The notes under the pieces: generated by a model | Databases searched by the model: none | Seen by the model: the letters and a program-made list of their open reading frames with translations, nothing else | What the model was told of the DNA's origin: nothing | Assembly (NCBI RefSeq): GCF_000805675.1 | Contig: NZ_JSEF01000002.1 | Location: 1-64,000 of the forward strand | Length of the DNA: 64,000 bases | Origin: Corynebacterium minutissimum | GTDB taxonomy: Bacteria; Actinomycetota; Actinomycetes; Mycobacteriales; Mycobacteriaceae | Direction of reading: 5' to 3' | Part shown: one piece after another, positions 44,201 to 52,766 of the stretch | Numbering within the stretch: the stretch's first letter is position 1 | Layout: the number at the start of each line of letters is the position of its first letter | Translations under genes and position numbers: made by a program

Positions 44201-44506
44201 GTGGCTTCCCGTATGCGCTCTCCTGCCCGATCTCTCTCAGCGCGAGTACTTCTGCTCATGACCGCAACCATGGCGCTCGTCGCTGGTCTTCCCGGCCTTG
44301 TCGCCGCTGTCACGGCGTGGGCCATCACGCGCTGGACCACGCTGCGCTCGGACTACCTGGCGGGCGCGCTCACCTTGGCCGCTGGCGCGATGCTCGCCCG
44401 CGCGCCCTGGCCCACGGAAGGCTACGCCGGTGACTCACTGCTCGTGCAGCTGCTATGCGTCGCGGCTATCACGTGTGCCTGCCTCCCACCCCGCCGCGCA
44501 TCCTAG
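41243..44506 (+). CDS. aftD: Alpha-(1->3)-arabinofuranosyltransferase AftD
   Basis: A 1087-residue GT-C glycosyltransferase that adds branching arabinofuranose to arabinogalactan and lipoarabinomannan, using decaprenylphosphoryl arabinose. The N-terminal part has about ten membrane helices, with the GT-C acid motif near HDLVANPAGFLRGALHAYTD and the AftD-typical YGYLFPQGLFF. A large outer region (about 390-940) has carbohydrate-binding-like beta domains. Low-complexity Ala/Ser/Pro stretches and three helices end it. It is shorter than the mycobacterial enzyme of about 1400 residues. The start is GTG 41243. An essential-type envelope gene. Confidence 0.93.
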   Translation: MRARSGGLFFLALVVLVQPWGLTAADTKHDLVANPAGFLRGALHAYTDTFTLGQLQNQAYGYLFPQGLFFLLADPLPDWIAQRAWWFVVLAVGFLGFFRLVRAVLPAAPDYAALAGGVLFALSPRTLTTLGAISSETWPVMLAPWVLLPFLRPGRLCWRDAAPSVVAVACMGAVNATATLAACLPAGLLLLWRRAGKTGLAWLAGCAAVSAWWIIPLLILGRYAPPFTEFIESAHVTTRWLNLAEILRGTTSWAPFVDTERVAGNELATEPVFVLVTVAVAALGLVGLSRLPRVWSFMLLVGVAVLGTHAAWYLDALDGPLAALRNVHKFDPLVRIPLVLGVASLVARVELPRTLSLGRRQAAGLLVCLVVMGATAPAWAGRLLPKGAYEEVPAYWHKAASFMNSLDTRVLIYPPASFARQDWGWTRDEPAQPLLDVPWAVRDAIPLIPPEAIRGLDGAMAQISRDPASAPLVLQRLGIGAVAVRHDLISGSSAHISGEVHTFGEVDVVVFDADLSMNLAPADPPRVAGGGESLALLSGPHELVSSNADIVTDTPTLRDRNYGTLTGPVSAPLSPDDPTSVRNRLRDYPSAGPLTQVVEHDGRVTASSSAADASAFGGANPARSLTAAVDSENSTAWWPAPGDSGWLELHSDSTWTSPKLRLMTTGTTEVTIHNGDSQVTVTMEAFRARDIRVPGAQASTIRIEPQRRTGIAEASIVDQPSPRRLVTVPDTSPDAEQFLFQQDNEHILIRSFTAPRAMTVRVAGTKPVLIDGSPHSPGSTLNLSAGQHLLRTTGDWAALTDTASALPAPLPASSPVISGSASDSAAPSGADPTATSGADHGYAPLAAGSPIEPADHDRLLVTGRAFNEGLRGELRSPNTAAVSTPGSAQDSAPASSSAPLALEPRSIDADTQAFLIPAGASGTFHMSFGADRAYRVGLGLGGALAALTTALCLLVMARGPSPATSASYTAHDSTSPAALPASSTTSVASRMRSPARSLSARVLLLMTATMALVAGLPGLVAAVTAWAITRWTTLRSDYLAGALTLAAGAMLARAPWPTEGYAGDSLLVQLLCVAAITCACLPPRRAS

Positions 44507-44553
44507 GTATATATCCCCGCTACACATGGCTCCCCGCACAAGGCATCAACTAA

Positions 44554-44650
44554 AAGGCATCTTCAGGGTGAAAAACGCCTTCTGGAAGCTACAAATGGTG
44601 TTTTCAGAGAGAAAAACACCTTCTGACTGATGCCCTTTGAAAGATGCCTT
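44554..44650. repeat. Nested inverted and direct repeats between aftD and the acyltransferase
   Basis: Outer arms AAGGCATCTT (44554-44563) and AAGATGCCTT (44641-44650) enclose inner arms GGTGTTTT (44597-44604) and AAAACACC (44613-44620). The motif GAAAAACGCCTTCTG (44570) recurs as GAAAAACACCTTCTG (44611) and GAAAGATGCCTTCTG (44639). It lies between convergent genes and may be a two-way terminator or a small repeat element. Confidence 0.6.
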
Positions 44651-44667
44651 CTGCGGAATCGCTATCG

Positions 44668-45801
44668 CTAGCCGAGCTTGCCACTGGCGGAATGAGCAGC
44701 CGAGCTAGCAGGACTATCTGCCTGGCGCGGCAGGGAACGCGGGACGACGATGCGGCCGCGGGCAAGGGAGCGAATGAGGTCGCGGCCGGGGACCTCGACA
44801 AGCACGTAGGTCGCGGCAGACAGCACGCAACTGACCACCGCCGTAAAGACCAGCACTACCGCGAAATCCCAGGCAGAACCGGAGAAGGCCGACACGCCTA
44901 AAAGCGGAAAAGCGATGGCCAGCACCGCCACGTGCCATAAAAACACGCCATAAGACCCGCGGCCCAATGCGCGCATCCACTCGGAGGAAAGCCAGCTCTC
45001 ACGGGGCGCCAGCGCTACCGGCACCACAATGCAGGCCCCGCACACGGCGCCCACCGCGATGCGGCGCGCGAACTCGCCAGGCTCCGGGTGGACCAATCCC
45101 TGTGGTCCGAACCACTCGCGGCTAGCCAGCCACACACACCCCGCGGCCACCGCCCAGCAGACGGGACGCACGATCCGCCCAGCGCGCACGCGCACGCCGG
45201 CCGACTCCGCCTCCGCAGCCACCATGCCTACCGCGAACCACGAGAAATACGCCGGCGGCCAAATCTGTGTATTGACATCGCCGGATTCATACCCAGCTAC
45301 GAAAGGAAGAAAGCCCCAGAACAGACTCAGCCCGCCAGCACCAGCAATAAGCACCACCCGCGGGCGCGCCGAGAGCTTATCCAACATCCACACCAAAAGC
45401 GGCAACACCGCATAGAAGGCGAACTCCACGCTCAGCGACCATAATTGCGTCAGCCCAGGCACCAGCCCATCGGCGATATACAGCTGTGTGCCGGTCAGGT
45501 TGGTGAGGAGTTGCGGGAGGGTTAAGGGGGAGGCGTCGGGAAGCAAGGCGAGTACCGCCACCACGCACACCAGATACAGCGGCGCCAAGCGCGCCACGCG
45601 GGAGAGCGCATACTGCCGCGCCGTATGCGCGTGCCGCCGGCGCCACAGCAAGAACCCACTGAGCACGAAGAAGACCGCCACGCCGTAGTCCAAGCGTTCG
45701 GCCCAGGCCCAGCCGGTAGCCGTCTGGAAGGACACGTGCGTGACCACGACCGCCATTGCTGCCAGCGCACGCACGCCTTCGAGCTCAGGGAGAAAGCGCA
45801 T
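44668..45801 (-). CDS. Membrane acyltransferase 3 family (TmaT-like trehalose monomycolate acetyltransferase)
   Basis: A 377-residue protein with about ten membrane helices. It starts with the family motif LPELEGVRALAAMAVVVTH (catalytic His about 22), then GVAVFFVLSGFLL and RxARLAPLY. It has no SGNH outer domain. Its place between aftD and the DUF3068 gene matches Rv0228 and C. glutamicum NCgl2759 (TmaT), which acetylates trehalose mycolates before MmpL export; I recall this from the literature and infer it here from order and family. It diverges from the DUF3068 gene, with 53 bases between starts. Confidence 0.85.
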   Translation of the reverse strand: MRFLPELEGVRALAAMAVVVTHVSFQTATGWAWAERLDYGVAVFFVLSGFLLWRRRHAHTARQYALSRVARLAPLYLVCVVAVLALLPDASPLTLPQLLTNLTGTQLYIADGLVPGLTQLWSLSVEFAFYAVLPLLVWMLDKLSARPRVVLIAGAGGLSLFWGFLPFVAGYESGDVNTQIWPPAYFSWFAVGMVAAEAESAGVRVRAGRIVRPVCWAVAAGCVWLASREWFGPQGLVHPEPGEFARRIAVGAVCGACIVVPVALAPRESWLSSEWMRALGRGSYGVFLWHVAVLAIAFPLLGVSAFSGSAWDFAVVLVFTAVVSCVLSAATYVLVEVPGRDLIRSLARGRIVVPRSLPRQADSPASSAAHSASGKLG

Positions 45802-45854
45802 GGCCCACTACGATACTATTTTTGCAATACATCCCTCGACCGATCGGAGCTGAC

Positions 45855-46826
45855 GTGTTCCTTCGCTCGCGCCTAGCGCAGGTGACGATTGCCGCCGCGG
45901 TCTTCCTCATCCTCGGGTCCATCCTTCCGCCGCTGTACAACAACCAGTCGAGGCCCCTAGCCACGGACCTGGCCTTCGAGGTCCGCGCGGAACAAGACGG
46001 CGCCGCGTTGACCCGGCACACCGCAACCGCACCTGTGGACAAGGATGCGGTGGCACGCACGCAGTCCACTATGGACCTCACCGTCGAAGGCGAGACCGTC
46101 GTGCACATCACCGAGGATTCCCTGCTCAACCGCGAATCCACCTATCCGGTCGCCGGCCCGAACACGACGCAGCACATCGAGATCCCGGCTTTTGACCTGC
46201 AGGTGGACAACGAGATCGAGCGCGATGGCATGAGCTACTTCTTCCCCGCCGGCGCGGAGCAGCGCTCCTATCCCTTCTTCGATCCCCTTACGCAAAGCGC
46301 TAAGCCCATCGATTTCCTTCGCGATGAAAAGCTCGACGGCATCCCCACCTACGTCTTCCACCAGGACGTCGCGCCGGTCTCACTTCTCCAGGTCTTTGGC
46401 TTTGATGCTCACCGCGCCGGCCCCGCGGGCGATTTCTACTCGCTGGAGTCCCTGGAGCGCTACCACCTGAAGCCGGCTTCGCACGTCATCCTTGAGCCTT
46501 ACTACGCGGTGAGCCGCTCGGTGTGGGTAGAGCCCACCACCGGCACCATCGTGAAGGAGGAGCAGCACCCCCGCATCTTCTGGGCCACCGACGCCACCCA
46601 GGCCCAGGCCATGGTCGACGCCGATGACACTAAGGAGCGTGCGCTTCTCGACGTCCCCCTCACCTGGTCCCCCGATACCCTCACCGAGCACCTCGACTCG
46701 GTGCGCCGGGTGATCGACACGGTGAAGGTCTTGGGCATCGTCGGCTGGCTGGGCAAGGCCATCGGCGTGGTGTTGTTGGCGGTAGCGGCCGCGATGTTCA
46801 TGCGTGGCCGTAGCCAGAGCGCTTAA
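45855..46826 (+). CDS. DUF3068 membrane protein (Rv0227c/NCgl2760-like, lipoglycan synthesis)
   Basis: A 323-residue protein with an N-terminal helix (about 6-27), a large outer domain (about 30-290) with GMSYFFPAGAEQRSYPFFDP and RSVWVEPTTGTIVKEEQ, and a C-terminal helix before RGRSQSA. This is the DUF3068 family. Its relatives in C. glutamicum and mycobacteria were reported as needed for lipomannan/lipoarabinomannan maturation (from memory). I start at GTG 45855, six bases after GGAG; the frame upstream overlaps the divergent acyltransferase. The next gene follows by 11 bases. Confidence 0.85.
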   Translation: MFLRSRLAQVTIAAAVFLILGSILPPLYNNQSRPLATDLAFEVRAEQDGAALTRHTATAPVDKDAVARTQSTMDLTVEGETVVHITEDSLLNRESTYPVAGPNTTQHIEIPAFDLQVDNEIERDGMSYFFPAGAEQRSYPFFDPLTQSAKPIDFLRDEKLDGIPTYVFHQDVAPVSLLQVFGFDAHRAGPAGDFYSLESLERYHLKPASHVILEPYYAVSRSVWVEPTTGTIVKEEQHPRIFWATDATQAQAMVDADDTKERALLDVPLTWSPDTLTEHLDSVRRVIDTVKVLGIVGWLGKAIGVVLLAVAAAMFMRGRSQSA

Positions 46827-46837
46827 GGGCGTCTGCC

Positions 46838-48343
46838 GTGTCCTCCTCGCAGCGATCTGCTCTTCCGGCCTCCAGTTCCCGTGCGGTGAACTGGGCCCTT
46901 GGGCTCTGGGGCGGGGTGCTCGTGCTGGCGGTGTGCTGGCCTTTTCTGCTGCCCGGCGAGTTCGAGTGGCGCGATATGGTGCTGCTTGACCGGCCAGCTT
47001 TGAGCGCCTCTGCCTTCGGCGCCGGCGACCTGCCTGCGCGCAATGCCCCGCAAGATGGCGTGCTCGCTCTTCTCGGCGGTGCGTGGCTGGCTCGGGTTTT
47101 CATCCTTGCTGCTGCGAGTGCCTCGGCGTGGGTAGCGTGCCGGTGGTCACGCGCATCTAGCCCGTGGGCAGCGGCCGCGGCGATGGCGTGTGCCGTGGCC
47201 AACCCCTTCGTCATTGAGCGCCTCCTGCAGGGGCAGTGGTCGCTGGCGGTGGCAGCGTGGCTGGCGCCGGTGATCGCATGGGGTTGTCTTCGTGGTCACC
47301 CACGCGTGGCGTGGCTGGCGTTGTGGGCTGCGTCCTTGACGCCCACCGGCGGGCTCTTCGGGGGACTCATCGCGGTTCTCTGTGAGCGCGAAGGGCGAAG
47401 AAGGTGGCTTTTTGCGGGCGGCTCGGTGTTGTTGTGGCTGCCGTGGTTGGTTCCAAGCCTCGTGGCTGGACATCCAGGCGCCTTTGGGGACCCCGCCGCC
47501 CAGGCCGCGGCCTTCGCCCCGCGCGCGGAGGCCTACGTGGGCACGGTCGGTTCGCTCCTCGGCTTCGGAGGCATCTGGAATGCCGCGGCCGTTCCGGCCT
47601 CCCGCGAGCACGGCTTCGCCGTGGCGGGACTAGCGGTCGCCGCCCTCGCCGTCTTGGGCGCCACTCGCCTTCCTCGGCGCGAGCTGCGCCCCCTCGCAGT
47701 TTTGGCAGTTGCCGGCATGGGCCTAGCCATCCTCGGAGCACTGGCGCCGAGCCTTACCGCCTTCGCCGTCGAGCACATCCCCGGCGCAGGCCTGGTGCGT
47801 GATTCCTCCAAGCTCACCCTCCTCGCCCTGCCGCTGGCCGTCGTCGGCATCGGGGCTTTGCGCCAGCTTCCGGCAGCACTCGCCCTGTGTGCCTGCCTGC
47901 TCCAGGCCCCCGATGCGCCGCGGGAGCTCTCCGTGTTGAAGCCACGTGAAACAGGCATCGACCGCCAGCTCGTCGAGGAACTCGACGGGCGGCTCACCTT
48001 CTTCGCCGACCGCCCAGCCATGGTGCCAGTCGACGGCGGCGTTGCCCTCGACCCCTACTCCAAGGCGGCGAACAAGCTCGATTCCGGCGAGCTCACCGTC
48101 GACGGCGTGACCGTGGATGAGCCATCTCCGCGCTACCTGGCCGCTGCCGAGGCCTGGACCACGCGCGAACTCGGCCGGCTGGAGGAGCTCGGCGTGGGCG
48201 CAGTCGTCGAGGACGGCCGCATCGTTGCCACCACGAACGCCCAACCGGCACCCGTACCGTGGGCGCTTAGCGCCGCCTGGTGCGCACTTCCGCTTCTAGG
48301 AGCTCTTCGAAGCGCGCGCCGGTCTTCTCCCAGGAAAAAGTAG
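46838..48343 (+). CDS. Polytopic membrane protein (Rv0226c-like)
   Basis: A 501-residue protein with ten or more hydrophobic segments, a long outer loop after the first helix and a C-terminal soluble part (about 370-480) before a final helix. The WRDMVLLDRPALS segment after helix one resembles the first loop of GT-C-type enzymes and AftD-like proteins. Position matches M. tuberculosis Rv0226c, an uncharacterised membrane protein of the same block, so a glycosyltransferase or partner role is inference. The start is GTG 46838. Its last 77 bases overlap the convergent glycosyltransferase gene. Confidence 0.75.
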   Translation: MSSSQRSALPASSSRAVNWALGLWGGVLVLAVCWPFLLPGEFEWRDMVLLDRPALSASAFGAGDLPARNAPQDGVLALLGGAWLARVFILAAASASAWVACRWSRASSPWAAAAAMACAVANPFVIERLLQGQWSLAVAAWLAPVIAWGCLRGHPRVAWLALWAASLTPTGGLFGGLIAVLCEREGRRRWLFAGGSVLLWLPWLVPSLVAGHPGAFGDPAAQAAAFAPRAEAYVGTVGSLLGFGGIWNAAAVPASREHGFAVAGLAVAALAVLGATRLPRRELRPLAVLAVAGMGLAILGALAPSLTAFAVEHIPGAGLVRDSSKLTLLALPLAVVGIGALRQLPAALALCACLLQAPDAPRELSVLKPRETGIDRQLVEELDGRLTFFADRPAMVPVDGGVALDPYSKAANKLDSGELTVDGVTVDEPSPRYLAAAEAWTTRELGRLEELGVGAVVEDGRIVATTNAQPAPVPWALSAAWCALPLLGALRSARRSSPRKK

Positions 48344-49358
48344 CCGCCAATTCGCGGGCAGCCTGGCCGAGACGGGTGCGGAGAAGGGGGTCGTCGACAA
48401 GCATGCGCACCGCCTGCACGAACTCCGCCTCGCGCTGCACCAGCACGCCCGTCTTGCCATCGATAACACTATCTTGCAGGCCAAATGCATAACCCACCGT
48501 GGGAACCCCATGTTGGGCTGCCTCCATGACTGCCAACCCCCAGCCCTCTTTGCGAGACGGCATGAGGTGGACGTCGGCACGCGCGAGCAGCGCATGTTTA
48601 TAGTCCTCGGTGACCTGACCACGGAAGCGCACGCGATCCTCCACACCATGGGCGCGCGCGTACTCGCGCAGGTGAGATTCCCACCAGCCGGAACCGATGA
48701 CGTCGAGAAGCGCGCCCGGAATCCTAGCCACGGTGTCCATGGCATGCTCAATCTGCTTGTGCGGCACCAGGCGGGACAGCGTCACCAGGTGGATATCGGC
48801 CTCGCGCTCCAAGGTGGGCACGTGCTCCGGCAGAGGGTCAAGGCCGTTCTCAATGATGCGCGCACCGTGGATCCCTAGCTTCTCCAAGTCGCGCTTCGAG
48901 GCCTCCGAGACCGTCACCCATGTGTTGTGGCGGTAGAGCGCGGGGACTACGCGGGATTCCAGGAACCAGCCCAGCCGCGCCAGGAAGGGGCCGGCCACCG
49001 GCCACTGCTCGCGGTGGCAGTGGTGCGTCAGGATGACGACGGGCGCGCGGGTGGCCAGGCGCGCGAAAAAGGGGATGCCGTTGTGGGTATCCACCACGAC
49101 ATCAAAGCCGCGCATACCGGGCGCGCCGAACAACATCGCCAACAACGCACGCGGATACACGCTGAACTTGGCGCCGGCGCGCGAATAGAGCACGCCGTTG
49201 CGGCGCTCGCGCTTAGCGGCGTTCATGTGGCGCGCAGTACGGAAGACCACCTCGTGGCCTTGGGCAGCTAGGTACTCGCCGACGCGCTCGAGGTAGCGCT
49301 CGGAACCGCCACCTTGCGGGTGGGTAGAATCGCGCCAACACAGTAGAAGGATTTTCAT
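48267..49358 (-). CDS. GT4 family glycosyltransferase (Rv0225-like)
   Basis: A 363-residue GT-B enzyme. The N-terminal half has WRDSTHPQGGGSERYLERVG, typical of the acceptor-side glycine loop. The C-terminal half has LSRLVPHKQIEHAMDTVA, VHLMPSRKEGWGLAVMEAAQHGVPTVGY (the EX7E nucleotide-sugar region) and DSVIDGKTGVLV. Its sugar and acceptor are unknown; the context suggests a wall lipid or glycan. The start ATG 49358 lies only 24 bases from the divergent methyltransferase start, so promoters must overlap coding sequence or be leaderless. The 3' end overlaps the convergent gene by 77 bases. Confidence 0.88.
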   Translation of the reverse strand: MKILLLCWRDSTHPQGGGSERYLERVGEYLAAQGHEVVFRTARHMNAAKRERRNGVLYSRAGAKFSVYPRALLAMLFGAPGMRGFDVVVDTHNGIPFFARLATRAPVVILTHHCHREQWPVAGPFLARLGWFLESRVVPALYRHNTWVTVSEASKRDLEKLGIHGARIIENGLDPLPEHVPTLEREADIHLVTLSRLVPHKQIEHAMDTVARIPGALLDVIGSGWWESHLREYARAHGVEDRVRFRGQVTEDYKHALLARADVHLMPSRKEGWGLAVMEAAQHGVPTVGYAFGLQDSVIDGKTGVLVQREAEFVQAVRMLVDDPLLRTRLGQAARELAATFSWEKTGARFEELLEAEVRTRRR

Positions 49359-49382
49359 GTCGAGGAACTAGCCTAGTGGGTT

Positions 49383-50138
49383 ATGAAACGCACCCGTAGC
49401 TTGGCCACCCTGCGCCGCTCCTGGCGGCTGCTGCGCTCCTTCCGCTTTGAACAGACAGCGCCCGCCATCTTTTATGGCGGTTTGGCTGAGGACACCGCTG
49501 CGCTTATCGACGCCCTCTGCCACGACCACTCCCTCTCTCTCACCGGCGCGCGCGTGCTCGACGTCGGGGGCGGGCCCGGCTATTTCGCTTCCGCCTTTGC
49601 CCAGCGCGGGGCCAGCTATGTCGGGCTGGAGCCCGACGTGGGCGAGATGTCCGCCGCCGGCATCGAAGTGGCCCAAGCCGTACGCGGCGACGGCACGCGC
49701 CTGCCCTTCGCGGATAACACCTTCGACATCACGTACTCCTCCAACGTGGCCGAGCACATCCCCAACCCGTGGGTGATGGGGGAGGAAATGCTGCGCGTAA
49801 CCAAGCCCGGCGGGCTGGTGGTCTTGAGCTACACGGTGTGGCTGGGGCCTTTTGGCGGACACGAGACCGGCCTGTGGGAGCACTACGTGGGCGGCGCTTT
49901 TGCCCGCGACCGCTATACCCGCCGCCACGGCCACCCGCCGAAGAACGTCTTCGGTACCTCGCTCTTTGCGCTTTCCGCACGCGAAGGTCTGGACTGGGCG
50001 CGACGTGTGGCGTCGCAAGGCTCGCAGCTCCTCGCAGCTTTCCCGCGCTATCACCCGTGGTGGGGGTGGTGGGTGATTAAGGTGCCGGTGCTGCGCGAGT
50101 TCCTCACCTCTAACCTGGTCCTCGTCCTGCGCGCCTAA
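49383..50138 (+). CDS. SAM-dependent methyltransferase (MtrP/Rv0224c-like)
   Basis: A 251-residue class I methyltransferase. The SAM-binding motif VLDVGGGPGYFASAFA is near residues 58-73, with the acidic GLEPD next, then RLPFADNTFDITYSSNVAEH. In C. glutamicum the gene at this place (NCgl2764, MtrP) is needed for normal transport of trehalose mycolates, as I recall. The methyl acceptor is unknown to me. ATG 49383. The stop is six bases from the convergent ABC gene, which looks like an insertion because pckA normally follows here. Confidence 0.85.
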   Translation: MKRTRSLATLRRSWRLLRSFRFEQTAPAIFYGGLAEDTAALIDALCHDHSLSLTGARVLDVGGGPGYFASAFAQRGASYVGLEPDVGEMSAAGIEVAQAVRGDGTRLPFADNTFDITYSSNVAEHIPNPWVMGEEMLRVTKPGGLVVLSYTVWLGPFGGHETGLWEHYVGGAFARDRYTRRHGHPPKNVFGTSLFALSAREGLDWARRVASQGSQLLAAFPRYHPWWGWWVIKVPVLREFLTSNLVLVLRA

Positions 50139-50143
50139 ATTCC

Positions 50144-50797
50144 TCAGCCACAATGAGCACTCAGATCAAACGTGGAATCACACTGCTGCCGTACTCGGTC
50201 ATCGTGCGTTACCACAATCACCGCTGCGCCCGCCTGAGCCTGCTCCTGAAGAAGTGCCATGACGCGATCCGCATTCCTGGTGTCAAGGGCGGCAGTGGGT
50301 TCATCAGCCAGAATTAAGCGCGGCGAACGCACCAAAATTCGCGCAAAAGAAACGCGCTGCTGCTCACCACCGCTCAAGGAATAAGCCTTCTCTGCTTCTC
50401 TACCGGCAAGTCCCACTTTTTCCAGAGCATCCGCAATGATGCTCGCCTTCCGTCCCTCCGGAGTAGCTGGCGGTAATGCAACGGCCACGTTGTCCGCTAC
50501 GGAGTCGACATCGACTAAGGCAAAGTCTTGGAAGAGATAGCCAATCTCAGTCCGCCGCAGCTTTCGTGCCTGCCGTTCCTTCATGTTCATCACGTCGTGT
50601 CCCAGTACTCTCATGCTTCCGCCGCTGAACGAATCCAAGAGCCCTAGGCAATTCAGCAAGGTAGTCTTGCCGCAACCTGACGGGCCAGAAATAGCCACCA
50701 TCTGCCCTGCAGTAATGTCAGCGTTGACCCCGGACCATAAGGTACGCTGCCCTATCGAATACTGCCCATCCCTGATGTTGATAACTTCTTCGTTCAC
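50144..50797 (-). CDS. ABC transporter ATP-binding protein (LolD/MacB or bacteriocin-export type)
   Basis: A 217-residue ATPase with GPSGCGKTTLLNCLG, signature YSLSGGEQQRVSFARILV, Walker B RLILADEPTAALD and the switch histidine in VVTHDDRV. It follows the permease gene at 50802 by four bases, so the two form one transporter. This size and type pairs with FtsX-like permeases and resembles the ATPases next to lactococcin-972-type bacteriocin genes. The DNA is richer in A/T than the envelope genes on both sides, suggesting later arrival. Confidence 0.88.
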   Translation of the reverse strand: MNEEVINIRDGQYSIGQRTLWSGVNADITAGQMVAISGPSGCGKTTLLNCLGLLDSFSGGSMRVLGHDVMNMKERQARKLRRTEIGYLFQDFALVDVDSVADNVAVALPPATPEGRKASIIADALEKVGLAGREAEKAYSLSGGEQQRVSFARILVRSPRLILADEPTAALDTRNADRVMALLQEQAQAGAAVIVVTHDDRVRQQCDSTFDLSAHCG

Positions 50798-50801
50798 TTT
50801 C

Positions 50802-52766
50802 CTACCTCTTCACCATCGACCGAGAGACCCACACCATAGTCAGCGCCGATACGACGGCGACCAGAACTGAAAGGCCCACGCCACCGGCTACAGCCTCGGG
50901 CGTAACTCTAAGTTGGGCGACAACTTCGGGCATCGTCTTCATCTGCTCGAGCCCACGTGCCTGCTCGCCTTTGAACCACATATATACAGCGGTAATAAAG
51001 CAAACGCCTGCGTCAGCGATCCAGAGGCTACGGTACGCACGGAGCATGGGTAAGCCCATAAGACGGTAGACACGCAGCCTCTGTGCACATAGCTTCCGGT
51101 ACAAGAATCCAGCCATCGCTGCCATGATCAACGCAATTAACGCTGCGGAAACGGCCCCAAGCGCATAAGCAATGGCGTTAGCACGGAGAGAAGCATTCCC
51201 CTGGGCCCATCGCTGCGCGGCCGAGTTGGACTTCAAGACAAAGTTGTTGAGCTCTGGGTCTTCACGGAGCTCAGGTGGTATATCTCCCAAGAATCCGGTG
51301 CCGTCTTGAGTCATGCTGGCGACGATGGTTCTATCAGACGGCAATTGATCGTCCGGATAGATGGTCAACACCGGCCCCTTTGTGGTTACCTTTTCTCCCC
51401 AGCCGGTGTCATCAATCTGCCATGTAGCCACATCAGCGTCATCGCTATCGATAATCTTGACTGGGCACTCGTGCTCGCTGCAGTAGAAATCCGTTGGAAT
51501 TGAGTTCTCTGCACTATCCACATCACGCGGGATGTACCTCGTTGGCTCCTGCGGTGGATTCTTGCGCAGTTCCTCACGTAAAGGACCTTCCACAGACCGC
51601 AATGCAGCTGTGTAATTGAAACTGAGCATATCGCGGCCGATGCCACCGAACTCTTCCGGAGTGTCTCCGGCAAACTGGGCAAATTGGAACTTCCCCGCAG
51701 CAGAACGCGCCCTCGCTAGCTCCGCCAATGCGTGAGAGGAATCGACGACTCCATCTTCATCGCGAGAGCCTGAAAGTTCTACTAGCTGCAGATCGTCGGC
51801 CTGCTTCCAAAAGTTCCCGACGTCCTTTTGGACTCCAACCTCGTGCACGTGATTGAGCGCAGGAGCAATGAGGCTAGCAGCAACGATGCAAGGAACCAGC
51901 TTCACCAAGAAGATAATCGCCGCGGTACTGCGCTGCGGTAGCTTTCCTTTTAGTCGCTCATGTAATGGCAGCCTTTTGCAGGCAAAGGTAGTGAGCACGA
52001 AGCTCACCGCAATCGTGACAAGTAGTGGCCCCAAAAACACCGCTGAGTACTTAACGATCCCTAGTGCTACGCGCGGCGAGACTAAGTTTGCACACAGCAG
52101 CAGCGCTACCGCCGCCACCGCTAGGGACCCAAGAAAGGGCTTAACATACGAGCGCCGGATTTCTCGGCCAAGGATCGAAAGGGGGGAAAGGCCCATCAAC
52201 TGCCACACAGCGTAATCCCGAGTTCGCGCAATCGCGCCTGCAGCCACCACCGCGAAACAGGTAGCCAACACCAAGAAATAGATCCCTGCCAGCGCGGTAT
52301 CTGTAAAGAGAAATGACCATTCGAGGTTCTTAAGATCACGATATTGTGCTCCATGCGAGTCCAAGACCTCGTGCACCGCATCCGTGAAATCTGCGTCACC
52401 TGAAAGCTGTAGTAGCTGGCGTGAGTCCTCGTCCGGTAGCTCGGTCAACGGATGAACGTGAACCGGCTTTCCGGGTTCGATCGTGTCATACCAAGAATCA
52501 CCATGTTCCCCAGCTGCGTATACATCCGTGAAGTCGGGTTGTTCAATCGCTACCGCAATTCGCTCGTTCTCCGTTCCAGCAACTCCCTCGAGGGCCGCAA
52601 GAATATCAGCGCCCTGGCCGTTATCCGCTCCAACGCTGACAAAAGAGCCGGTCTCGAAAATCCCCTCGGGTTGAACCATCACCCAAGCCCAATAGCCCAA
52701 GAAAAGTGCAGAGAAAACGCCGAACGCCGCGAGAATTCGTTGGGAAAAACCCACTCCATCTTTCAC
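50802..52766 (-). CDS. FtsX-like permease, bacteriocin-associated membrane protein type
   Basis: A 654-residue membrane protein. One N-terminal helix, an outer domain (about 35-160), three or four helices (about 165-310), a second long outer domain (about 320-525) and four final helices give the duplicated layout of bacteriocin-associated seven-helix immunity proteins and of MacB/FtsX permeases. ARTRDYAVWQLMGLSPLSIL and RLRVYRLMGLPMLRAYRS are the twin coupling segments. No bacteriocin gene is visible nearby. It may give immunity to, or export, a peptide. ATG 52766, upstream gene pckA, same strand. Confidence 0.75.
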   Translation of the reverse strand: MKDGVGFSQRILAAFGVFSALFLGYWAWVMVQPEGIFETGSFVSVGADNGQGADILAALEGVAGTENERIAVAIEQPDFTDVYAAGEHGDSWYDTIEPGKPVHVHPLTELPDEDSRQLLQLSGDADFTDAVHEVLDSHGAQYRDLKNLEWSFLFTDTALAGIYFLVLATCFAVVAAGAIARTRDYAVWQLMGLSPLSILGREIRRSYVKPFLGSLAVAAVALLLCANLVSPRVALGIVKYSAVFLGPLLVTIAVSFVLTTFACKRLPLHERLKGKLPQRSTAAIIFLVKLVPCIVAASLIAPALNHVHEVGVQKDVGNFWKQADDLQLVELSGSRDEDGVVDSSHALAELARARSAAGKFQFAQFAGDTPEEFGGIGRDMLSFNYTAALRSVEGPLREELRKNPPQEPTRYIPRDVDSAENSIPTDFYCSEHECPVKIIDSDDADVATWQIDDTGWGEKVTTKGPVLTIYPDDQLPSDRTIVASMTQDGTGFLGDIPPELREDPELNNFVLKSNSAAQRWAQGNASLRANAIAYALGAVSAALIALIMAAMAGFLYRKLCAQRLRVYRLMGLPMLRAYRSLWIADAGVCFITAVYMWFKGEQARGLEQMKTMPEVVAQLRVTPEAVAGGVGLSVLVAVVSALTMVWVSRSMVKR

